Part shown: positions 10,962-19,800 of the stretch, one piece after another
How positions within the stretch are numbered: position 1 is the first letter of the stretch
How the letters are laid out: every line of letters starts with the position of its first letter
Notes under the pieces: generated by a model
What the model saw: only the letters and a program-made list of their open reading frames with translations
The model's database searches: none
What the model was told of the DNA's origin: nothing
Made by a program: the position numbers and the translations under genes
DNA from: Narthecium ossifragum
Taxonomy: Eukaryota > Streptophyta > Magnoliopsida > Dioscoreales > Nartheciaceae
Reading direction: 5' to 3'
Assembly (NCBI GenBank): GCA_963920575.1
Contig: OY986975.1
Location: forward strand, 18,569,897 to 18,633,896
DNA length: 64,000 nucleotides

Positions 10962-11077
10962 TTTTTCCTTTTTTTTTTTGAGCCCAGGTTTTCCTGGCAG
11001 ATCGGTGATTCGGATTCGAACCTTGGGCTTCATTCCCATAAGTCCGAGCGACCGCGCTGGTCAACTCAGACGACCCC
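10962..11077 (-). mobile_element. tRNA-derived SINE in the copia leader
   Basis: On the minus strand a tRNA-like head begins near 11077 (GGGGTCGTCTGAGTTGACC), with an A-box-like TTGACCAGCGCGG and an exact B-box GGTTCGAATCC (11012-11022). A short tail, CCAGGAAAACCTGGGCTC, and a run of A broken by GG (10980-10962) follow. An internal Pol III promoter plus a poly(A) tail is the SINE layout. No clear target duplication was found. It could also be a tRNA pseudogene with an A-rich tail, or part of the parental copia leader. Confidence 0.6.
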
Positions 11078-11195
11078 GGAGGGCAGATAATATCCCGCAC
11101 TAAAATGCATATATAGTGAATGACTAATATGAACTGCAGATATCAGAGCATTAAGCAAATACACACTTTATGTATTATAATAAAAATTAATGCAT

Positions 11196-11440
11196 GTATT
11201 TCTGGTACTGAAAATATTTTTGCACTTCAGGTACGAGATTATGTGCTTCAGGCACAAGATAGTGTTTTGCACTTCGGGTGCAAATTAAATGCTTCAGGCA
11301 CTATTGTAGTAACTTGTGCTTCAGACACCAAATTGTGTGCTTCAGACACTTGTGCTTCAGGCACTCTCTTAATTTGTACTTCAGGTACATCAAATTTTGT
11401 ACTTCTGGTACAATCATTTTACCATGTGTGCTTCAGGCAT
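11196..11440 (-). repeat. Array of eleven 13-nt mini-hairpins in the copia leader
   Basis: Eleven units of the form arm(4)-loop(5)-arm(4) occur at 11196, 11222, 11243, 11269, 11289, 11316, 11337, 11352, 11376, 11399 and 11428. Plus-strand examples are GTGCTTCAGGCAC, GCACTTCGGGTGC, GTACTTCAGGTAC and GTACTTCTGGTAC. Loops stay close to TTCAG while arms change in matched pairs (GTGC/GCAC, GCAC/GTGC, GTAC/GTAC). Two further units (11222 and both GTGCTTCAGACAC copies) pair with G-U wobble only in the minus-strand transcript. The array lies in the 5' leader between the 5' LTR and gag. Function is unknown. Confidence 0.8.
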
Positions 11441-11577
11441 CACAATGGTTTATTCTTCATATATAGCTTGTAGTTCAAAATATTATATGATCCAGGTTAG
11501 AATAAATGTAACCAGTATAAAATAATAGGTAGTAAGATATACCTGACTGGTTCTCTCCTTTTCTCTATGTGGCAGAG

Positions 11578-11593
11578 TCTCGTGCTGATAACG
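11578..11593 (-). promoter_or_regulatory. Candidate primer-binding site
   Basis: Immediately inside the 5' LTR the minus strand reads CGTTATCAGCACGAG. It sits where a primer-binding site must be, but does not match the initiator-tRNA-Met sequence TGGTATCAGAGC used by most copia elements. The primer tRNA is not determined. Confidence 0.4.
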
Positions 11594-11945
11594 TGTTATG
11601 AATGTATCACGGAAATAGGTAATCCCCTTGCTTGCTCACTTCTAACTCATACTTCATGCTAATTGCAAGTGGACAAGGAGAAGAGGGGATATGAGAAGAG
11701 GAACTCTACTTATAAGAAGATAGCAAGGAGAAGAAGCAATACGAGATGAGGAGCTCAATCTCACCACACCCTTCACTTGTTCATCCATGCCTATTTATAG
11801 GCAAATGGGAGGATATGAAGACAAAGCATCATTGAATGCTTTTGTCTCAATCCAATTTCCATCAACAAGGCTAGTCATTCATCAAGACTAGTCATTCATC
11901 AATAGTGGGCATGTGATCTCATTCACATGCACACATTTTACAATA
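11594..11945 (-). repeat. 5' LTR of the copia element
   Basis: 352 bp, with the same ends as the partner LTR. Four differences from the left LTR are all C here and T there on the plus strand, and one 17-bp repeat copy is missing. It should hold the promoter for the minus-strand element. Confidence 0.88.
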
Positions 11946-11979
11946 GTGTGATATAATTTTATATCACGTGTGTATAATT

Positions 11980-12335
11980 GTAGCACGTGTGTGACCCAGC
12001 CCATAAGGGGCATGCGGACTTGACAATGCAATAACAATGAGGAAGGTGGGGATGATGTCAAGTCTGCATGCCCCTTATGGGTTGGCCCACACACGTGCTA
12101 CAATGGCAATAACAATGGGAAGCAAGGCTGTAAGGAGGAGCGAATCCGAAAAGATGGCCTCAGTTCGGATTGTTCAATGCAACTCGGGAACATGAAGTTG
12201 AAATCGCTAGTAATCGCGGATTAGCATGTCGCAGTGAATATGTACTCGAGCCCTGTACACACCGCCCGTCACACCCTGAGAATTGGTTTCGCCTGAAGCA
12301 TCGAATCAATGATCACTCATGACTTCTGTATACCA
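11980..12335 (+). pseudogene. Nuclear copy of mitochondrial small-subunit rRNA 3' part, with fold-back
   Basis: 12047-12335 matches the 3' domain of plant mitochondrial SSU rRNA: GCTACAATGGCAATAACAAT, CGGGAACATGAAGTTGAAAT, CGCTAGTAATCGCGGATTAG and CCCTGTACACACCGCCCGTC are all recognisable. The bases follow the mitochondrial rather than the plastid rRNA. Many changes, such as GCATGTCGCAGTGAATATGT, show it is not functional. A 46-nt piece (12056-12101) is repeated in inverted form at 11980-12025, making a fold-back. It lies next to the copia target site. I call it a mitochondrial insertion (NUMT) that later rearranged. Confidence 0.85.
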
Positions 12336-13235
12336 TGTTTGCCATGCGATGTGTACAGGGCCCACGTATAGTAACAATTGGGATCCTAACTTCTCAATTA
12401 GCTCGAAACAGCAAGCATCCTACTTTTTAAGGGTTTTTTTAAGCGAAAAAAACTTATTTTATTACCTTTCTTTATCTATACATTTCTTAATGCCTTTTTC
12501 CATGTATTAAAGTCTATTAAAATAATTAAAGGACTTATAATATGTGATACACGTATTCATCATATACTATATGCGTATCAATTTTTATGCACTCACAAAA
12601 CACAAGAATAAGTTTTTACGCACTCTTATGTACGTGTAAAATATTATACAAGTGCGCGTAAAAAATTATACTCGTGGTTCTTTAGCGCGTAAAAATTTAT
12701 ACCCGCATTTTATGTACGCATGAAAAGTTATAAAAAATTTTATACATATAAACATTATACTCGTGGTTCTTTAGCGTGTAAAAATTTATACCCGTATTTA
12801 TGAACGCATAAAAATTATTACATTATCTTTTGTACTCGCAGAAACATTGGCCTATTAAATAATATTAATAATATATTACTGTAATAAAATATTAATATAA
12901 GTGGGTCCCACATGCCACGTGTCATCTCTTGATTGGTCCACGTCATCCAAAACTAGTATCATTTTTAATATTTTAATTAAAAATTATTAAAATATTAATA
13001 TTTAATAAATATATGCATGCCACGTGGCAAGTGTGTAGCAGGGGATGACCATCGGATGGCCATGCCATGCCACGTCATGTGGCATGGCCATCCATGGCCA
13101 ATTCACATGGGGTGAATTGGAGGGTAATTTTGGAATTATTTGGATTTGGGGTCCGAATCTGCAAATAATGTTGGGATGGGGTCTCGGTCTGCTAATAGAG
13201 ATCACAAGGGGTCCTTTTAGGCAATAAATCCTTTA
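12336..13235. other. AT-rich spacer with local direct repeat and palindrome
   Basis: No gene. A block beginning ACTCGTGGTTCTTTAGCG occurs at about 12670 and again at about 12760. A strong palindrome lies at 13054-13093. The rest is AT-rich (12840-13010) or ordinary low-copy-looking DNA. Confidence 0.4.
13054..13093. repeat. 40-bp palindrome
   Basis: The arms GGATGGCCATGCCA and TGGCATGGCCATCC are exact inverted copies around a 12-nt centre. An alternative register pairs CATGCCAC with GTGGCATG. It sits in non-coding DNA; no transposon ends were found around it. Confidence 0.6.
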
Positions 13236-14757
13236 ACTAGGTCTTGTTAGCCTCCGAGTAATGCTATTTTCATGGTCTATGGTACATTTCAGGTATAAGA
13301 GCCTTCAACAAAGGTTAGGTCAAGTTTGGTGCTAAAACAAAGATATTCTGGCAATTCTGTGCAACTCAGATTGATCTGACATCCAAAGGAGATCGATCTG
13401 ACTATTCCAGCAAGAAGCGGTCCAACTGAAGCAAAGAAGATCGATCTCAATACAAGCAGATCGATCTACTTTCCAGCCGCAGGCGTGACAGAGAGTTAAA
13501 TAAAAGCACTTCTCAACGGGATCGATCTGAGACAAGCCAGATCGATCCGAACCTGGAGACTCTAGTCAGCCGTGGAAAGAAGATCGATCCGTTTTTCCAA
13601 GGAGATCGATCTTGGTCGGGCAAAATCCAGATCCTGAGTTCACGGACGAAGAAGATCGATCCGTTTTCCAAAGGGGATCGATCTCTTTTGGCACTGCGGG
13701 AAAAATAAAGGGCTAAGATCTAATCCGAGTTAGGGTTTTACAAAAGCCTATAAATAGACCTTGTTTGAGGGATTTTGGCAGCCATCCATAGACGAATTTT
13801 CATCTCCTCCTTGGCTCTTTCTTTGCTTCTCTTCCACAAATCTAGGTTAGAATCTCAAGGTTTGATTCATGGGTGGAGCTTCTCATCGACTTTCATCGAC
13901 GGATCTTCCCCTTGAGATGAGTAACTAAACTCTAGCCTAGGGATTTCTATGATGTATTAGAGAATCTATCTAGGGATTCCTATGGATTGGAGCATGTATT
14001 TTTTTGATGGTTTTTAATGGATTAATCTTTTATTGGTATATCTTTTTGGTGTCGATTTACATGGTGGATGAATGATTTATTCTATTGTGCCCTAGATCTA
14101 GGTCTTGTGCATGTTAGAGGCTAGGATTGGAATCGTTTCATGATGCTTTCATGCTAGAATCATGTTTGATCTATGTTTATGAATCCTAAACCCTAGATTA
14201 AGATTATAGGAGTGCTAGAACCACTACCTTGGTGCTAGAACTACTGAGACCTATATTCTTAACTTATCATTCGTTTCTTATTATTATTGATGTGACAACC
14301 TCAAAGTGCTAGAACCACTTTGATTTATTCAACAAATATCCATTCGTTGATGTTAGTCATTCCGATGAAGACTTCTTACGAATCTTTGTTGAGCGGTAGG
14401 GGTTCTAGCCATTCACCTATCGACTAGTTAAAACCATTAACGCTTAATTGAATTGCTTTTATCCTAGGAAAACCTAATAAGTTCTTTATTACGGATTAGA
14501 AATCCCTTGACCGTTTATCCTATTATTATTCAGTTTAGTTTAATCTGAGTTAAGAGTAGTTTAAACCCAAAAATCATTCTCTTTATCAATCTTTTGATTT
14601 AGAACTATACGAGGTAATTATACTTAACACTTCTTTTCCCTGTGGACCGACTCGGACTCATTGATATCTACCCATAAAGTAGTTAGTTAGTGATTCGGAT
14701 TATAAATTTCTAATTTTGGCGTTCTTGTTAAGACCACGACACTTTTCAATGCGTGTC
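13236..14757 (+). mobile_element. Solo LTR (gypsy, Athila-like family), 5' truncated
   Basis: This matches the LTR at 41096-42837: the shared start AACTAGGTCTTGTTAGCCTC, then GGTATAAGAGCCTTCAA, the motif CCTGTGGA(C/T)(C/T)CGACTCGGACTCA, and the end CGACACTTTTCAA...CA. The first 35 or so bases of the LTR are missing. No primer-binding site follows, so it is a solo or truncated LTR. Its first 450 bp hold about ten GATCGATC-type palindromes (13388-13682). TATAAATAG at 13750 is a likely TATA element. Confidence 0.8.
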
Positions 14758-14850
14758 AATATCATGTCACATAGGCTCCAACTAGGACATTCTCCCACCA
14801 AATAGGACAACAAAAGTTTCATTTATAACCATAGCCTCATATAAGGATGA
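14758..14850 (-). mobile_element. Truncated Helitron 5' end
   Basis: Related to the right part of 4068-4270: the shared minus-strand start TCATCCTTATATGAGG directly after an A (14850/14851) and the AATAGGACAACAAAAG block. The hairpin end is missing, probably cut at the junction with the solo LTR. Confidence 0.55.
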
Positions 14851-15741
14851 TACATGGTGCATCAGTTGATCCAAGATGCAAACCAAACAAATACATCTAT
14901 TGTCCGATGCATGTACCACATAATGCATGCATCACATGATCTCTCTGCACCAACGATTCACGCATCCAAACACGCCCTTAATGAACATAAGACATGAATA
15001 TTAATTAAAGGAGTTGCACTGGAAATGTGCGAAACACATGACTTCTGATCTTATATATATTACGAAACAATTTTATTCATTCGATCAAAAAACTTAAAAC
15101 ATTGAATTAGGATGGATTAATATTAATATAATCTAACATTTTCGGTCCTAGAAAACCCCGATACTTTTGGCAAATTTCGGTGGTCTCTCATCTTGTATAT
15201 ATATTATTATATTCAAGAGAAAAATTGGATTTTGCTTATATCTTGAAGAGTAGTATATATACACGTATGGTTTAAGTTTAGGATTATGGGAAAGTTTTCA
15301 GGTGCTGATATTAATTCTGGGATCATGCATTGTTTTATGCGTGACATAAGGATCATGGGAAAGCTTTCACGTGCTGATCGATATTAATTAACGACCCTGA
15401 TTGGGTTACATGGTAAGCGGGCATGTACGATGTACATTCCCTCGATCGGTATGTCTACCGATCGTGTCATGTAATTCATCGACAAAGCACTGTCGATGGA
15501 TTAGATCAACTAATGAGTAAACATTTAAAGATTGAATGTATGAATCATCTGATTGATAGATGTACACCAATCAAATCACCTAATTCATCAGTAGTGTAAC
15601 ATATATCCTCTGCTGATCGAGGAACATGTGCATCGTACATGCGTACATGGGCCATGTACGCGGATCTTTACCCCTTATCTTTACCCCTTAATTAACTGGG
15701 AGATCATGCATGCACGGTTAATTAATTCGTGCAACATGTGC
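14851..15741. other. Spacer upstream of the UGT pseudogene
   Basis: No first exon of the glycosyltransferase is visible. A block with AAGGATCATGGGAAAGCTTTCA(C)GTGCTGAT-like sequence occurs twice (about 15282-15310 and 15350-15380). 15734-15741 (ATGTGCAG) looks like an intron acceptor. Confidence 0.35.
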
Positions 15742-16467
15742 AGGAGGCGGAATGGATGGAATCTACATGTGGAGCAATGACGATTGGGCCGACGGTGCCG
15801 TCGATGTACCTCAACAACCGCGTCTCCGGCGACTCCCACTATTACCTCCACCTCTTCACCCCGGAATCTGGCGCATGCAAAGAATGGCTCGACGCAAAGC
15901 CGCCCATGTCTGTCGTCTATGTTTCATTCGGCAGCTTTGCCTCCCTCGTCCCGACGCACATGGAGGAGCTCGCCCGGGGGCTGCAGAGCAGTGAGAAGCA
16001 CTTCCTCTGAGTGGTGAGAGCTACCGAGACCGGCAAGCTCCCGGAAAACTTCATCGAGGAGGACACGTCGGAGCAAGGTCTAGTAGTGAGCTGGTGCCCC
16101 ACAGTTGGAAGTGCTGGCCCATGAGGCAGTGGCATGCTTCGTGACGCACTGTGGCTGGAACTCGACTACGGAGGCCCTCAGTCTCGGCGTGCCCATGGTG
16201 GCAGTGCAGCAGTGGACCGATCAGCCTACTAATTCCAAGTACATCGAGGATGTGTGGAAGGTCGGCGCCCGAGTAAGGGCGGACGAGGCCGGAGTTGTGA
16301 GGAGGAAGGAGGTGGAGAGGTGCGTCAGAGAGGTGATTGATGGGGAGAGATGCCAAGAAATGAGGAGGAATGCAAACAAGAGGAGGGAGTCGGCGAAGGC
16401 GGCTGTCGGTGAAGGTGGCAACTCAGATAAGAACTTTTTGGAATTCATTGCCAAATGCTGCTCGTGA
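15742..16467 (+). pseudogene. UDP-glycosyltransferase (UGT74-like), second exon only
   Basis: The translated fragment begins after ATGTGCAG with EAEWMESTCGAMTIGPTVPS and includes WLDAKPPMSVVYVSFGSFAS and the plant PSPG box, which binds the UDP-sugar (VTHCGWNSTTEALSLGVPMV, then WTDQPTNSKYIEDVW). It ends with GGNSDKNFLEFIAKCCS and a stop. UGT74 enzymes glucosylate acceptors such as salicylate, auxins and thiohydroximates in the cytosol. Breaks: TGA at 16008-16010 where Trp is expected (HFL-stop-VVRATE), and one extra base near 16097 (CCC-A-CAG-TTG) in WCPQLEVLAHEA. The first exon, with the acceptor-binding half, is absent. Clearly a pseudogene; subfamily by resemblance only. Confidence 0.88.
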
Positions 16468-16867
16468 TTTAAGGAGACAATGACATATCAATGAACATTT
16501 CGATCTATATTTCTCTTCATTTCCGCAATACTTTTTAAGTTATACACTCCATCTCTCAGTTCTCTGATAATATACAACTTGAAGGAAAGGTACCAGAAAG
16601 CAAACACTGATGAGGCTAGTCTTGGGCCTTTCCAGCTGCCATGGAGAGTGACTTTGATGGAGTATACCTCCATCTATTGTTGGAGTTCTATATCTGTAAC
16701 ACAAAGGTCTTGCAATCAATAACAAGGGAATTGGTGAGAAAAAATGAGTCGGATTCAGTGACATTGGACCTTTTGTCACATACAAGTTGTTATCAGTGAA
16801 AGAAGTTGTCACTTCTTGCTTCAGAGTGCATAAAGATCTGGAGGACAAGATCCAATTTGTTTCCCGA
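16468..16867. other. Tail-to-tail gap: UGT pseudogene end and kinase 3' UTR
   Basis: The minus-strand kinase stop lies at 16868-16870, so its 3' UTR should occupy much of this stretch. Open frames here have no recognisable product. Confidence 0.5.
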
Positions 16868-19800
16868 CTATTTCCTGCAAAAATAAAGATCATTGTAGAG
16901 TTCAATAAGCATGATCATCAACAAGCATAAACAAAAAAGGAACTAAGAATTCCCTGGTTCAAGGATTTCAGGATGATAATCACAGTCTAAGTACGATTCA
17001 AGTACAGAGAGATGCCTGTCAGCAATTCAGTGAGAAAGCAGGATCAATGAATTAAGTGATAGAAGCCAAAATACCAATCTAGAAACATTTGAGATATATA
17101 ACTGGGTCTTTTAGATACATTCTGAATGTGGACATGATAGGGAACTTCAAACTATAAATACTAAGCTAATTCACCATTGTACAATAAGGGTTATGCAAAA
17201 GAATCCTGCAAATGTAAACTTTTGTTTGTAATTTGCTTCTTCTCATGTGCACTTCAACGCTTATGATCTTCGACTTGAAAAGGACTATGTCATAACCATT
17301 CTTTGCCTAAACCTTTAGACATCAGGACAGCCTGATTAAGTGATCAAGTTGTAGGTCGAAAATGAAGTGCAGCACAACATAGTGAAGACTAGCTAAGACT
17401 TAATTCTTCTACAAAGGTAAACAGAGTTACGATCACTTATTCTTCCAATGTCGAGCTAAGACTAGCTAAACATATTCTTCGATGAATATTTGGGGTTGCA
17501 AAAGCAGCTCGGGATTATACAACAAGAACCAGAATTTGGCAGTTGGAATAAACTCTGCTAATTTGATCCTAACAGAGTGAAATAGGATAAGAGCTGCATA
17601 CCAGGGGAGCTTAAATGTATCCTTCCACCTGCCTTGTTTGGCACAAGTGGCAAATATCTTGTCCAATCTGACAATGATCTCTGAAAATGTTGGCCGCACA
17701 ACAGGCTCTGGATCCCAACATTCTTCAACCAATCTGCATGGAAAGTGAGATCTGTACTCAAGTAATGAAAAGGATTTATGGTAAACAAGTGTGTGGACTT
17801 TGTGCAGAAGGTACATTCTCTCCAAACTAGATTTTGCTGAACACACCATGGAAAACTTTGATATTTGCGCAACTTGTTTTTGTTTCAGAATATGTAATGT
17901 AAGGGCTTGGCATTAGGCATTCCCTAGTGTGAACAATGAAAAAGACATCCATAAGTACTTCAGAAGGAGAAACTACTTCGTTGAATGGCTACAAATTGTG
18001 TCATTGGATTTTGTGCATAGTCTCGAATCAGCTTTTGTAAGATGATCAACCTGGGCAGACTTCGAATTGTATGAGCATCTGACTATGTCAGTAATTTGTG
18101 CATATTTGAAGCACTACAATATCAATCTTCACTATTAACAGCAGTAAATGAGTTTTCATATACATGAATTGCCTGAGAATAATAGATATTCGGGACTGAA
18201 GATTCAGCAAGACAACTTACTCCTTAAGCTCTATAGGATAACCTTTGGACTTGTACTTCAATGGTGGTCTAGTTCCTTCCAAGCAGATCATTCTGGCAGA
18301 TTCTTCTGGGGCCTTTGGGTGGAAAGCTGGTCCTCCTTCAATCATCTGAGCAAGAATAAAAAAGTCACAAAAGTAGAAAGCACAAAATAAGATTGTATTT
18401 CGACTCTATTTGTCGGTATTATGATTAATCTAGTTCCTTTTCCTGGAAAAAGTAAAACTAGATGGTCTATTTAAGCAAGTTTTTTCTTGCCAAGGCACCA
18501 TGTAAGTAAGTTTCCTAGTCGATGGAACTTCACCAAACTTAGATCTTGTATAGGCTGGCCGTACATGTTCCTCCATTAATTTGAGTTATGACAATTAAGT
18601 TGTAATTCAGTCAAATTAGATTCTTTTTTTTCTGTTGGTAGTATTTCAACCTCTTAGATAACAGTAAGCGGAGGACATAGAGGAAGTCTTTGATAGTGTT
18701 TCAAACGGTCTCCCTAATTGATGAAACAGAAAAAAAAATGAAATGAAATCTGAGATTAGGACAAAGCTTTGTAGTTTAGAGAGTGACAAGAAGAATTTAA
18801 AAGAGTGACAAGAAGAAAGGAGAGAAAGAGGGAAAGGTACAGAGAAAAGGTGAAGAGCATAAAGAAAAACAGAATAAAGTCAGAACTACCATATGTTAGA
18901 AATGAAACCAGCTCGGCATTTAAGCTGTCTTTCATGTCACTAATCTGAAAAAAACTACTAAGTCTAGAGGCTCTTCGATTATGCAGCATCGGGTGGTGCA
19001 AATCGGCCGATGCAGCATCTTATACATCCCGGAATCCCTGGTGAATGGTTCTTCTGATGCCGTATAACTTGATGCAGCAATAATGCTCAGAGTTGTATAG
19101 GCTGATGCAACATCATTGGGTAAATCGCATAGGCAGATGCTGCATAGAGACTCCATGCAGTGCACAAAATAACCAATTGAGGTCCACTGCTACATGAGTT
19201 GGTACTGCATGACAGCACTTGCAGCAGCAAACTAAATGACCCCTTAGATTTTCAACTTCTATGTATGTAATAACTGATCACTGAATCAATTGCAGTTTGC
19301 ACAATGACTATTGAGCTGAGAATTCAATTTACCTGCCTGTCATATACAAGCACAATGATTTTGAAGAGACTAGAAAAATCATGTGTGTTTGTACTTGCAA
19401 ATATTGTTGTTATCTTGCAGAAGAGATGGCAGAAGGAAATGAAAAGAGCTATCGAGCACATGGTGATCATTGGTGTTTCTGGTGTTCATAGTAAGGTGAG
19501 AGCTTTCAAACCAAGGTGCATGCTCCATGTAACTTACTAAGCATACCATATTTGTGTGAATCAAGTCATACTTAGCTCAATTGTGATTGTGAAAGTGAAA
19601 ACTAACCTCTCTTATGTCATACATAAATCTTGTTTAAGATGTCATAAGAAAATAGTTATTCAAAAATGCCTCTTTGAATTTAGCTTTCAATGAATTTTAT
19701 GGCATAGCAGCCGATAAGGGATGGGATATCTCAATTGCAAAGGCTTCACAATATTAAGGCCCTTTTCTCTTTAGACATCAGTGGACATGTAACAATTAGC

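Larger units (their letters stand above)
5625..11945 (-). mobile_element. Full-length Ty1/copia LTR retrotransposon, decayed
   Basis: The element has two LTRs (5625-5993 and 11594-11945) and is flanked by the same five bases, GTGTG, at 5620-5624 and 11946-11950. On the minus strand the order is 5' LTR, leader with a hairpin array, SINE insertion, gag, protease, integrase, reverse transcriptase, RNase H, polypurine tract, 3' LTR; integrase before RT defines Ty1/copia. The LTRs differ by four C/T changes and one 17-bp repeat copy, so the insertion is fairly recent, yet pol carries stops and frameshifts. It was probably inserted already defective or mobilised in trans. Confidence 0.93.

Noticed and set aside
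11196..11440. CRISPR-like array
   Set aside because: The repeats are only 13 nt, each is itself a hairpin, spacers are short and uneven, and it lies in a plant retrotransposon leader.
12047..12335. Plastid or bacterial 16S rRNA contamination
   Set aside because: The base pattern follows plant mitochondrial SSU rRNA, it is heavily mutated, and it continues into plant repeats on both sides.
17466..17601. C-terminal extension of the kinase by reading through to 17466
   Set aside because: A donor at 17601 joined to the acceptor at 16875 restores the conserved LPWK end; the extension is kept only as a possible intron-retained form.
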